A DNA stretch of 7,399 bases, from positions 1 to 7,399 of the forward strand of contig JAUVTM010000101.1 of assembly GCA_030601545.1 (NCBI GenBank), written 5' to 3'. The translations under genes were made by a program, and so were the position numbers. A model generated the notes under the pieces. That model was given only the letters and a program-made list of their open reading frames with translations. It did no database searches and had not been told where the DNA came from. Shown here piece by piece: positions 1-7,200 of this stretch. The stretch's first letter is position 1. Each line of letters starts with the position of its first letter. Source of the stretch: Syntrophobacterales bacterium. Lineage in GTDB: Bacteria > Desulfobacterota > Syntrophobacteria > BM002.

Positions 1-1
1 A

Positions 2-1177
2 ATGATAAGACCCGAAGTGAAAGAAATTGAGGGATGGCTCCGAGAAGTGCGCCGTGATTTCCACAAACATCCGGAGCCACGCTTCAAAGAAACCAGAACA
101 GCTGCTAAGGTTGCAGAGCACCTCCATAGCTTTGACCTTGAGGTCAAGACCGGAATTGGTGGAACTGGAGTGGTCGGTCTGTTACGCGGTACTTCCCCCG
201 GTAAGACTTTCGCTATCCGCGCTGATATGGATGCCCTCCCTATTCAGGAAGAAACCGGTGCGGATTACTGCTCGCGCACGCCTGGATTTATGCACGCTTG
301 TGGCCATGATGCCCACATGACTATGGCACTCGGTGTGGCCCGGGTGCTGGCATCATCGTCTGCATTACGGAGCCATCTAACGGGTCAAGTCAAGTTCATT
401 TTCCAGCCAGGGGAGGAGGGTGGACACGGCGCCAGAGAAATGATTACTGATGGCGTTCTTGAGAACCCAAAGGTGGATAGGATAGTTGCCGCCCACGTTG
501 CTCCCCTCATACCTTTCGGCACGGTGGGTATCTATCTCCGGGAAGCGTGCGCCTCTGCGGACGCTTTCTTTATCAATATAACTGGCCAGGGTGCCCACGC
601 AGCATACCCCCACCTGAGCAGAGATCCAATTTTCGGCGGCGCTCAACTCATCACAGCTATTCAGTCTATTGTGAGTCGCAACACCGATCCCAGCCAGGGT
701 CTCGTCATCAGCGTCACCCAGGTTCAGGCGGGCACTGCTACCAATGTTATTCCCGAGAAAACCACCATTGGAGGAACAATTCGTGCTCTCAACGAAGATG
801 TGCGCAAGCTGGCGATGAGCCGCCTAGAGGAATTGGTCCAAAATATCTGTCAGGCCTATGGTCTCAGCGGTGAGATTACTTTTGGAGATGGTTATCCAAT
901 AATGAGAAATCACGAGCCGATTAGCCGCTTCGTCGCCGAGACAGCAGCAGAGATGCTCGGAGAGGATAAAGTAATCATCCGCCAGCCCAAGTTCGGCAGT
1001 GAGGACTTTGCTTATTTCCTGGAACGCTGTCCTGGAGCTGGCTACGAACTTGGCTGTTCAAATGAAGTCAAGGGTATTACCCATATGCTGCACACCTCTC
1101 GCTTTGATCTGGATGAAGACGTGCTCCCGCTGGGGGTTGAACTCTATTTGCGTCTAGTTGAAAAATATTTTAAGTAG
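2..1177 (+). CDS. M20 family metallo-amidohydrolase (N-acyl amino acid / hippurate hydrolase type)
   Basis: This is predicted to be a cytoplasmic metal-dependent hydrolase that removes acyl groups from N-acyl amino acids or related amides; the exact substrate cannot be read from sequence. The 391-residue length is normal for the family. RRDFHKHPE (17-25) is the usual N-terminal signature. RADMDALPIQEETG (73-86) and HACGHDAH (98-105) are conserved blocks. By family comparison the metal ligands are Cys100, His102, Glu139, His165 and His364, and Glu138 is the general base. GAHAAYPH (197-204) belongs to the inserted dimerisation domain and carries the conserved His199. GSEDFAYF (332-339) and the ending with LHTSRFDLDED (363-373) are typical. 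No signal peptide is seen. The ATG at base 2 fits the expected start, but only one base precedes it, so an upstream start or ribosome binding site cannot be excluded. The downstream gene is 310 bases away, so an operon with it is not evident. Confidence 0.93.
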   Translation: MIRPEVKEIEGWLREVRRDFHKHPEPRFKETRTAAKVAEHLHSFDLEVKTGIGGTGVVGLLRGTSPGKTFAIRADMDALPIQEETGADYCSRTPGFMHACGHDAHMTMALGVARVLASSSALRSHLTGQVKFIFQPGEEGGHGAREMITDGVLENPKVDRIVAAHVAPLIPFGTVGIYLREACASADAFFINITGQGAHAAYPHLSRDPIFGGAQLITAIQSIVSRNTDPSQGLVISVTQVQAGTATNVIPEKTTIGGTIRALNEDVRKLAMSRLEELVQNICQAYGLSGEITFGDGYPIMRNHEPISRFVAETAAEMLGEDKVIIRQPKFGSEDFAYFLERCPGAGYELGCSNEVKGITHMLHTSRFDLDEDVLPLGVELYLRLVEKYFK

Positions 1178-1227
1178 CTTTCCGCAAAATGAATAAATCG
1201 ATTATGGATTTTGCTTCGCAAACATAT

Positions 1228-1257
1228 GTAGGCGGGCGTGGTTAAACCCCGCCCCTA
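1228..1257 (+). repeat. REP-like hairpin 1 (GTAG head)
   Basis: GTAG (1228-1231) is followed immediately by an imperfect GC-rich stem. The left arm, 1232-1241, pairs with 1247-1255 around the loop TTAAA, with one bulged C and one T/C mismatch. REP elements recognised by Y1 transposases in enterobacteria have this plan: a GTAG tetranucleotide against an imperfect hairpin. The stem and loop differ from the other two copies, so it may be a different subfamily or a degenerate copy. Confidence 0.5.
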
Positions 1258-1328
1258 TAAAATATCCCCCTTTTGTAAAGGCCTCCGGCTCGGAGAGGGT
1301 ACTTAGCGGATGAATTAACTGAAGTTTC

Positions 1329-1352
1329 GTAGGGCGGGTCACTGCACCCGCC
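1329..1352 (+). repeat. REP-like hairpin 2, left half of an inverted pair
   Basis: GTAG (1329-1332) abuts a perfect 7-bp stem, GGCGGGT (1333-1339) with ACCCGCC (1346-1352), closing the six-base loop CACTGC. With hairpin 3, 36 bases downstream and inverted, it forms a pair with both GTAG heads facing outward. That is the arrangement of a REPIN or BIME. Confidence 0.68.
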
Positions 1353-1388
1353 TCATGGAAATATTCAAAAGCGAATCATTCCGTTGTT

Positions 1389-1412
1389 GGCCGGTACGGA
1401 GACCGGCCCTAC
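1389..1412 (-). repeat. REP-like hairpin 3, right half of an inverted pair
   Basis: On the minus strand GTAG (1412-1409) abuts a perfect 7-bp stem, GGCCGGT with ACCGGCC, around the loop CTCCGT. Compared with hairpin 2, the fourth stem base is C instead of G and its partner changes from C to G, so pairing is kept. Three of the six loop bases also match. The compensatory change argues that the folded form matters. Confidence 0.68.
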
Positions 1413-1450
1413 GGGAATTTCTTAAATCACTAAGAAGTTGAAAACCAAAA

Positions 1451-1485
1451 GCTTATCGCTGACGGCTGAACGCTGATAGCTAAGA
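1451..1485 (+). repeat. Five-copy degenerate heptamer tandem repeat (GCTGANN)
   Basis: Five consecutive 7-base units read GCTTATC, GCTGACG, GCTGAAC, GCTGATA and GCTAAGA. All begin with GCT, and the three inner units share GCTGA. The array ends two bases before the ABC-F start codon, so it occupies the place where a ribosome binding site would be. Short heptameric tandem repeats are known as STRRs in cyanobacteria; kinship with those is not claimed. Confidence 0.6.
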
Positions 1486-1487
1486 AA

Positions 1488-3488
1488 ATGATTTCTTTCT
1501 TCAATGTAAGCAAATCCTTTGCAAAACAAGACCTCCTAGCGGATTGTTCCTTCCAGGTAAACGCTGGCGAACGTGTTGGTATCATCGGCGCCAACGGCTC
1601 CGGAAAAAGCACGGTCTTCAAGCTCCTCCTCGGTCTCGAACACCCTGATCAAGGTCAGATTTCTAGACCCAAACACCTTCGTCTGGGTTACCTCCCCCAG
1701 GATGTTCTTCACTTTCGTGGCAGGACGGTTCTGGACCAAGTCATGGATGTGGCAGAGGAGGTTCAGACCATTGAAGCGGAGCTCTCTCTGCTGGCCGACC
1801 AACTGGAGCTGCCTCTGCCTGAAGCTGAATTGACGGCAGCGGCACAACGTCAAAGTCGTCTACTTGAAGAGTACCACAGGCTCGGCGGCTACGATCTCGC
1901 TGCCAGGGCCCGCAAGGTACTCGCCGGGCTCGGCTTCAGTGAGGAGGATATGGAGCGGCCGGTGGAGGAGATGAGTGGTGGCTGGGCCATGCGTGTTGCT
2001 CTCGCTCGCATCCTACTGGCGGAACCGGACCTGATCCTACTGGACGAGCCAACCAATCATCTTGACCTAGATTCACTTGTGTGGTTGGAAGAGTATCTTG
2101 TTCGGACCACATCATCGCTCATGCTCGTCTCCCATGACCGGGTTTTCCTCGATCGCGTTGTCCACCGGCTCCTGGAGCTGGAAAATGGACGACTGACCTC
2201 ATATCCGGGAAATTTCCAGCGCTACCTGAAAGAAAAAGAAAAAAAACTGCAGAGTCAATGGGCTGCCTACCGCCATCAGCAGGAACAGATTCGTCAAATC
2301 AAGCGGTTTATTGATCGCAATCGGGCGCGCAAGGACCGGGCCAAGCAAGTGCAAGGACGTCTTAAAATGATTGACAAAATGGAGCTGATTGCGCCTCCGA
2401 CCTCGCCTGACCGGTTTTCTTTCACCTTTCCACCGCCATCCCGCGCTGCCAAGATAGTGTTGGAATTAAAGAAAGTTTCCAAAGGCTATGGCGATCAACC
2501 AGTAGTGAGTGATATCGACCTCACCATTCAGCGTGGTGATCGTTTTGCACTCATCGGTCCAAATGGAGCCGGCAAGACCACATTGGTGAGGTTAATGGCG
2601 GGAGTGTTAACTCCAGATAGTGGCCAACTCTTACTCGGCTCTGGGACAAGTATCGCTTATTTCGCCCAACGGCAATTGGAACTCCTTAATCCGCAGCAGA
2701 CAGTCCTGGAATCCCTTCAGTCTGTCGCTGGTGACCTGGGCCAGGGACGTCTGCGCAACCTGCTGGGTGGCTTCCTCTTTCGCAAGGATGAGGTGGACAA
2801 GCTAGTATCGGTGCTTAGCGGTGGTGAACGAAGTAGGCTCCTTCTCTGTCAAATCCTGGTGCAGCAAGCCAATTTTCTCTTGCTGGATGAGCCCAACAAC
2901 CATCTGGACATTCAAGGCCGGCGTGTTCTTGAGAGAGCCCTGGAGACATACGAAGGCGCCATCTGTCTGGTGAGTCATGACCGCCACCTTATCAACGGGG
3001 TCGCCAATAAGATATTGGTAATTGCAAATGGCCGGGTGGACATGTTCCACGGAAACTACGACGACTACCAGGAAATCTGGAAAATGAGATTACAATCACC
3101 ATCACCTTTACCGGAAACCGAATCGTACAGGAGTGAACCCAGTTCAGGAACTAAGAAATCTAAAGAACAGAAAAGGCTGGAGGCAAATTGGCGGAATGAG
3201 CTCCATCGCAAGAAAGCCCCGCTTACTCGGAGGCTTGAAAACTTGGAACAGAGAATTGAGAAACTCACCGGCCGGCTGGATGAATTGAACCACCTTCTGG
3301 CCCAACCCGATACCTACGAAAATGGTGGCTTTTTCAAAGAACTACACCTTGAATACCACGAATTGAAGCGCACCCTGGAGGCACAGAACCAAGAATGGGA
3401 GGAGGCCGCCCTCGAACTGGAAGCGATTGAGGAGTCCTTCTGGAAGGATATAAGTAATTCTTGCGATTCTGTGCAAAAAAAGCGATGA
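1488..3488 (+). CDS. ABC-F family ATPase (Uup/YheS-like ribosome-associated protein)
   Basis: This is a soluble tandem ABC ATPase with no membrane segments. ABC-F members bind the ribosomal E site and relieve stalled translation or give antibiotic resistance; which of these applies here is not visible. First ABC domain: Walker A GANGSGKS (34-41), signature SGGWA (163-167), Walker B LILLDE (182-187), H-loop SHD (215-217). A basic, charged linker (about 240-320) sits where the P-site tRNA interaction motif lies. Second ABC domain: GPNGAGKT (357-364), LSGGE (443-447), FLLLDE (463-468), SHD (496-498). In the second domain the usual DEPTNHLD reads DEPNNHLD. Residues about 555-650 form a charged helical coiled coil, as in Uup. 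The 666-residue length fits the long ABC-F class. The start is supported by MISFFNVSKSF, a typical opening, but only a weak purine run precedes it. The frame stays open beyond the TGA into a TPR-coding stretch. Confidence 0.94.
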   Translation: MISFFNVSKSFAKQDLLADCSFQVNAGERVGIIGANGSGKSTVFKLLLGLEHPDQGQISRPKHLRLGYLPQDVLHFRGRTVLDQVMDVAEEVQTIEAELSLLADQLELPLPEAELTAAAQRQSRLLEEYHRLGGYDLAARARKVLAGLGFSEEDMERPVEEMSGGWAMRVALARILLAEPDLILLDEPTNHLDLDSLVWLEEYLVRTTSSLMLVSHDRVFLDRVVHRLLELENGRLTSYPGNFQRYLKEKEKKLQSQWAAYRHQQEQIRQIKRFIDRNRARKDRAKQVQGRLKMIDKMELIAPPTSPDRFSFTFPPPSRAAKIVLELKKVSKGYGDQPVVSDIDLTIQRGDRFALIGPNGAGKTTLVRLMAGVLTPDSGQLLLGSGTSIAYFAQRQLELLNPQQTVLESLQSVAGDLGQGRLRNLLGGFLFRKDEVDKLVSVLSGGERSRLLLCQILVQQANFLLLDEPNNHLDIQGRRVLERALETYEGAICLVSHDRHLINGVANKILVIANGRVDMFHGNYDDYQEIWKMRLQSPSPLPETESYRSEPSSGTKKSKEQKRLEANWRNELHRKKAPLTRRLENLEQRIEKLTGRLDELNHLLAQPDTYENGGFFKELHLEYHELKRTLEAQNQEWEEAALELEAIEESFWKDISNSCDSVQKKR

Positions 3489-3788
3489 TTACCATTAGTT
3501 AGTTTCCATCCGGAAACTCCGGAAGACGCTACCTGGAGTTTCCAATTCATAAACCTGGGGGAGCATGATCAGGCCCTAGAATGCCTGGGCCAGGCTTTCC
3601 ATCAGGACCCTTCCGATTACTATGTGAAAGGTACACTGGAAAAAATCTATAACAGCCTGGGGCGACTTGAGGAATTTCTCGACCTGCTGGAGGAAGCTTA
3701 CCATCTCCATCCTCATAACGTGAAGCTGCTGGGTACCATCACAAGGCTCAGGAAATTGCTCAATACCATGGAGACCAATGACAACTGA
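3489..3788 (+). pseudogene. TPR-protein remnant without a start codon
   Basis: Ninety-nine codons are open in the same frame as the ABC-F gene, directly after its TGA, and end at a TGA 11 bases into recQ. The translation from about 3537 contains two TPR motifs. The first runs from FQFINLGEHDQALECL to AFHQDP, with F, G, A, L, A and P at canonical positions 11, 15, 20, 24, 27 and 32. The second is IYNSLGRLEEFLDLLEEAYH, ending at HLHP, with Y, G, A and P in register. There is no ATG in frame until the penultimate helix, no GTG before the second repeat, and no TTG with a ribosome binding site upstream. The region is best read as the 3' end of a TPR gene that lost its 5' part, or as a former ABC-F C-terminal extension cut off by a stop codon. 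Translation by readthrough or from a rare start is possible but unproven. The antisense frame (3833-3576) looks like a shadow. Confidence 0.6.
3501..3543 (+). promoter_or_regulatory. Two mutually exclusive hairpins after the ABC-F stop
   Basis: AGTTTCC (3501-3507) and AGTTTCC (3537-3543) are direct repeats, and both are complementary to GGAAACT (3512-3518). The first pairing gives a 7-bp stem with a four-base loop. The second extends to 9 perfect bp, GGAAACTCC with GGAGTTTCC, plus a G·U and a G-C pair around a ten-base loop. Only one can form at a time. No T-run follows, so this is not a classic terminator. A role in mRNA processing or in setting downstream expression is inference. Confidence 0.35.
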
Positions 3789-6147
3789 GTATGATTTCGC
3801 CGCCGACCCGTCGGGCGCAGTCCCGTCTTTCATGAACCGGGTGTTTGGCTTCCGCCAGTTCCGCCCTGGACAGGAGGAGATCCTGGAATCCGTCCTCTCC
3901 GGGGAGGACGCCCTGGTGATTATGCCTACCGGCGGGGGTAAGTCCTTATGTTACCAGATTCCCGCCTTTCTCAGACCCGGCCTTACCCTGGTGATCTCAC
4001 CGCTCATTGCCCTGATGAAGGATCAGGTGGATTCCCTCAGGGTCTTGGACTTACCGGTTGCGGCCATTCACAGCCTCATGGGGCTCAGGGACCAGGAGGA
4101 GACTGTGAAACGAATGGCGAACAGCGAGTTCAAATTAGTCTATGTCTCCCCGGAAAGGCTACGCAACCGTCTTTTCCAGGAGGCCCTGAAACACACCAGT
4201 CTCACCATGGTGGCTGTGGATGAGGCCCACTGCATCTCCCAATGGGGTCACGATTTCAGACCGGATTACCTCAAAATAGGAAAAGTCCTCAAACGTTTTG
4301 ACCACCCCCAGACAATTGCACTCACTGCTACGGCCACGGAGAAGGTCCGCAGCGATATCGTCGAACAGCTGGGACTGCGGGCGCCGCAGCGGTTCATCAC
4401 CGGCTTTGACCGCCGCAACCTCTTCTGGGAAGTTATCGCCGCAAGTAATGAGCAGCACAAAGTGGCAATTATGGGGGAACGATTGGCCAGCCTGTCCGGA
4501 GCCGCCATAGTCTACACCGGCACCAGGAAGAACGTGGAGAAGTTGGTTAAAAAGCTTCGGCAGCAACAGCTCCCGGCAACAGGCTACCACGCCGGCTTGG
4601 ACGAGGCCGAGCGTATTAGGGTCCAGGAAGAGTTCATGGAAGGCCGCACTGACCTGGTTGTGGCCACCAATGCCTTCGGCATGGGTATTGACCGGTCAGA
4701 CATTTGCACGGTAATCCACCACACATTTCCCGGCACTATCGAGGCCTATTACCAGGAAAGCGGACGGGCCGGGCGAGACGGCGGCCCATCTACCTGTTCG
4801 CTTCTCTACAGCCCTGCCGATCGTAGATTACAGGAGTTTTTCATCGAAGCCCGCTACCCGCCCCGTGAGATGGTGTTTTCCGTGTATGACCGGCTGCGAC
4901 AACGCGCTGAGGACGTGCTCTGGCTGACCTATCGTGAAATCTCAGAGCTGGGCGAAGAGAAAATCCCGGAGATGGCGGTAGCCTCATGCGTCAAAATCTT
5001 GGAAGATGCCGGTACGCTTCAGAGGCTGCAGCGCTACGATAACCAGGCAGAGCTCTATCTCCACGAACCGCCGCAAACGCTCCTCAGCAAACTCCCTCCC
5101 AGGGCCAGGGCCAAAAAAGATCTGCTCAATTGCCTGGCTCAGCTTTACAGTGAAGAGGAGCTCCTGGAAGGGGCCCAGTTCCTCCCCGACGACCTCGCGG
5201 CCAGGGCCGACCTTACACCGGAGGGGTTGAGGAGAGTCATGGCAGACATGGCAAAACGGGGGGACGTCACCTATATCCCCCCCTTTCGCGGCAGAGGCCT
5301 GCGGATCCTGCAGCGGCCTAAGCCTGAAAAACTCGACATCGACTTCGAGGGGCTCCAAATTCGCAAGGCATATGAATTGGAAAAACTGGACCAGGTCATG
5401 GCTTATGCCGGCAGCAGGGAATGTCGCCGGGCCTTCTTGCTGAGCTATTTCGGCGAATCTACTAGCGCTGATGGCTGCTCCGGCTGCGATGTCTGCCGGC
5501 AGGTCGGTGAGCAACGGCAACCAGAGACATCCGGCTCAGACCCTGTTCTGGCGGTGAAAGTGCTGAGCGGCATTGCCCGTTTGACGGGACGCTTCGGCCA
5601 GATAATGGCCGCCAAAGTGCTTACAGGCTCCAGGGACCGTTTGCTCTTGCAGTTTCGCCTCCATCGCCTCTCTACTCACGGCCTTCTGAGCGAACACACC
5701 CAAGCTCAGGTACGGCAATGGATCCAGGAACTCATCGCTCAGGGATGTGTAGCCCAGAAGCGACTTGCCAAGGGTGAAAAGATCTATCCTGTCCTCACTG
5801 TGACCGAGTGGGGCCACAAGGTCATGACCGGTAAAGAGATAGTACGACTGTCACTGTCTCATTCGAAGGCCGCGCTGACGCCGGCTGACGAACCCCTAAC
5901 GCAAGAGGCGGAAAAAGAGGTTTTTCAACGATTGCGGCAGCTACGGGCAAGTATCGCTAGGAAAGAAGGGCTCCCGGCCTATTGTATCTTCCAGGATCGA
6001 ACCCTGAGAGAAATGGCGAGACTCATTCCCGGGACAGCAGAAGAACTGTTGGGGGTTGTCGGGGTGGGCGAGGTCACTTTGAGAAAATACGGCAGGGAGT
6101 TTCTGGAGCTTCTTGGTGAGATAGTGACAATAAGGGGACGTCTATGA
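3778..6147 (+). CDS. recQ: RecQ-family ATP-dependent DNA helicase, long form
   Basis: This is a superfamily 2 helicase that unwinds DNA 3'-5' in recombination and fork repair. Motif 0 is FRPGQ (28-32), the Walker A motif is MPTGGGKS (49-56, Lys55), DEAH is at 148-151, and the aromatic-rich loop SQWGHDFRPDY is at 154-164. LTATAT is at 182-187, motif V VATNAFGMGIDRSD at 295-308 and motif VI YYQESGRAGRDG at 324-335. Zinc ligands are Cys549, Cys567, Cys570 and Cys573. A winged-helix RQC domain (about 585-690) and an HRDC domain (about 708-780) follow. At 789 residues it is much longer than E. coli RecQ (about 610). The extra length lies mostly between the helicase core and the zinc site (about 355-540), as in some extended bacterial RecQs. 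The start at 3778 has GGAGA three bases upstream, which is close. Met19 at 3832 is an alternative without a ribosome binding site. The last codons and stop lie in an inverted repeat of the downstream element. Confidence 0.95.
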   Translation: MTTEYDFAADPSGAVPSFMNRVFGFRQFRPGQEEILESVLSGEDALVIMPTGGGKSLCYQIPAFLRPGLTLVISPLIALMKDQVDSLRVLDLPVAAIHSLMGLRDQEETVKRMANSEFKLVYVSPERLRNRLFQEALKHTSLTMVAVDEAHCISQWGHDFRPDYLKIGKVLKRFDHPQTIALTATATEKVRSDIVEQLGLRAPQRFITGFDRRNLFWEVIAASNEQHKVAIMGERLASLSGAAIVYTGTRKNVEKLVKKLRQQQLPATGYHAGLDEAERIRVQEEFMEGRTDLVVATNAFGMGIDRSDICTVIHHTFPGTIEAYYQESGRAGRDGGPSTCSLLYSPADRRLQEFFIEARYPPREMVFSVYDRLRQRAEDVLWLTYREISELGEEKIPEMAVASCVKILEDAGTLQRLQRYDNQAELYLHEPPQTLLSKLPPRARAKKDLLNCLAQLYSEEELLEGAQFLPDDLAARADLTPEGLRRVMADMAKRGDVTYIPPFRGRGLRILQRPKPEKLDIDFEGLQIRKAYELEKLDQVMAYAGSRECRRAFLLSYFGESTSADGCSGCDVCRQVGEQRQPETSGSDPVLAVKVLSGIARLTGRFGQIMAAKVLTGSRDRLLLQFRLHRLSTHGLLSEHTQAQVRQWIQELIAQGCVAQKRLAKGEKIYPVLTVTEWGHKVMTGKEIVRLSLSHSKAALTPADEPLTQEAEKEVFQRLRQLRASIARKEGLPAYCIFQDRTLREMARLIPGTAEELLGVVGVGEVTLRKYGREFLELLGEIVTIRGRL

Positions 6148-6156
6148 TTTTACGCT
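6134..6156 (+). repeat. Left inverted repeat of the transposase element
   Basis: GGGGACGTCTATGATTTTA, then a C, then GCT. The first 19 bases are an exact reverse complement of 7205-7223, and after one mismatch GCT matches again. It contains the palindrome GACGTC. The TGA within CTATGA is the stop codon of recQ, and its last three full codons (Gly, Arg, Leu) are inside the repeat. Confidence 0.85.
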
Positions 6157-6190
6157 TTACTTTCTGATGTGATTATGTTATCGGCAAGCC

Positions 6191-7192
6191 ATGCCAAGAA
6201 AAGCGAGAATAGATGCTCCCGGAGCACTACATCATATTATTGTCAGAGGTATAGAACGCAGAAAGCTCTTTCGTGAAGACCCCGATCGGGTAAATTTCAT
6301 AGAACGTCTTGGAACAATTGTGCCGGCCACTCAAACCCAATGCTACGGCTGGGCATTGATGCCGAATCACGCCCATTTGCTGCTGCGGTCTGGTTCAGTG
6401 TCCATTGCCACAGTCATGCGCAGACTGTTGACCGGCTATGCCGTCTCATTTAACCGCAAATACCGGCGCCACGGGCATTTATTTCAAAATCGTTACAAAT
6501 CCATTCTCTGCCAGGAAGACATTTATCTGACAGAACTGCTCCGATATATTCATCTGAACCCTTTGCGCGCAGGGCTGGTCGCTCACATGAAAGCTTTAGA
6601 TGAATATCCCTGGGCGGGTCATGGCGTCATAATGGGCAAGCGGAAAAATGACTGGCAGAATATTGACTACGTGTTGCGTCTTTTTGGCGATAAGAAAGCG
6701 CGCGCCCGCAGGGAATATCGTGGATTTGTGCAAGAAGGGATTGACGAGGGCAAACGGCCGGATCTGATAGGTGGCGGATTGATTCGAAGCACAGGTGGTT
6801 GGCAACAACTCAAGGCTTTGCGGAAGATAGGCATTCGGTTAAAGGGTGATGAACGGATCTTGGGGGATAGTGATTTTGTTCAGATGGTTTTGGATGCCAG
6901 CGATGAACGTTTCGAGCGGAGATATTCCCTTGAAGCACAGGGATACGATCTTGGCAAGGTGGTTGAACGCGTTGCGCAACTTTTAGATATGGCGCCGAAG
7001 GATGTGCTGCGTTCAGGCAAACAAGCGAGAACCGTGATGGCACGCAGCCTGGTTTGTTTTTGGGCCAATCGCGAACTAGGAATGACTACTGTTGATATTT
7101 CCAAACAGCTAAAGATAGGCCAGTCCGCTGTGAGTAGATCATCTTTACGTGGTGAGAAAATAGCAGAGGAAAACAAGTTTAGTCTTTTGTAG
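6191..7192 (+). CDS. REP-associated-type tyrosine (Y1) transposase with DnaA-like C-terminal domain
   Basis: This is an HUH single-strand nuclease/transposase. The Y1 domain covers about 1-135: a start typical of the family (MPRKARIDAPGALHHIIVRG), the metal-binding HUH motif as His60-Ala-His62 in MPNHAHLLL, and the YIHLNPLRAGL block (119-129). Tyr119 aligns with the nucleophile Tyr115 of E. coli TnpA-REP (DYIYINPVKHG). The remaining 200 residues are not part of the minimal Y1 fold. Residues about 255-325 look like DnaA domain IV, with a helix-turn-helix around GMTTVDISKQLKIGQSAVSR (297-316), so they probably add sequence-specific DNA binding. The frame upstream is closed by TGA at 6170 with no other ATG, GTG or TTG, so the ATG at 6191 is the start although no clear ribosome binding site is present. 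The gene appears intact. It lies within inverted repeats, 43 bases after recQ. Confidence 0.92.
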   Translation: MPRKARIDAPGALHHIIVRGIERRKLFREDPDRVNFIERLGTIVPATQTQCYGWALMPNHAHLLLRSGSVSIATVMRRLLTGYAVSFNRKYRRHGHLFQNRYKSILCQEDIYLTELLRYIHLNPLRAGLVAHMKALDEYPWAGHGVIMGKRKNDWQNIDYVLRLFGDKKARARREYRGFVQEGIDEGKRPDLIGGGLIRSTGGWQQLKALRKIGIRLKGDERILGDSDFVQMVLDASDERFERRYSLEAQGYDLGKVVERVAQLLDMAPKDVLRSGKQARTVMARSLVCFWANRELGMTTVDISKQLKIGQSAVSRSSLRGEKIAEENKFSLL

Positions 7193-7200
7193 AAGAAATT

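Larger units (their letters stand above)
1178..1487. other. 310-base intergenic region packed with short palindromes and a heptamer repeat
   Basis: No credible coding sequence lies here on either strand. The stretch holds three REP-like hairpins and a tandem heptamer repeat, each listed separately. There are also smaller foldbacks: TTTGC/GCAAA around a three-base loop (1210-1222), CCTTT/AAAGG (1269-1281) and CTCCG/CGGAG (1283-1295). None is followed by a clear T-run, so no factor-independent terminator for the amidohydrolase can be named. No convincing promoter pair for the ABC-F gene was found. TTGAAA at 1438-1443 resembles a -35 box, but no matching -10 lies at the right distance. Confidence 0.75.

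Noticed and set aside
1184..1214. GCAAAAT/ATTTTGC inverted repeat after the amidohydrolase as a terminator
   Set aside because: The stem is AT-rich, the loop is 17 bases and no T-run follows.
1178..1487. Palindrome cluster as a CRISPR array
   Set aside because: The repeats are unequal, irregularly spaced and in opposite orientations.
2239..2246. Run of eight A in the ABC-F linker as a slippage site
   Set aside because: It encodes the expected lysine-rich linker and the frame is intact downstream; nothing suggests slippage.
3475..3481. Run of seven A near the ABC-F stop as a programmed frameshift into the TPR frame
   Set aside because: The TPR frame is frame 0, not a shifted one. The -1 and +1 frames stop within a few codons.
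3576..3833. Antisense open frame over the TPR stretch
   Set aside because: The plus-strand reading gives TPR motifs in register, while the antisense reading gives nothing recognisable.
5259..5268. GGGGACGTC-like core inside recQ resembling the element's repeat
   Set aside because: Only the short core matches and it encodes conserved-looking protein (RGDVTYI); probably chance.
4984..5520. Long antisense open frame (178 codons) within recQ
   Set aside because: It lies fully opposite a well-supported helicase frame and shows no recognisable domain; it is a shadow of GC-biased codons.
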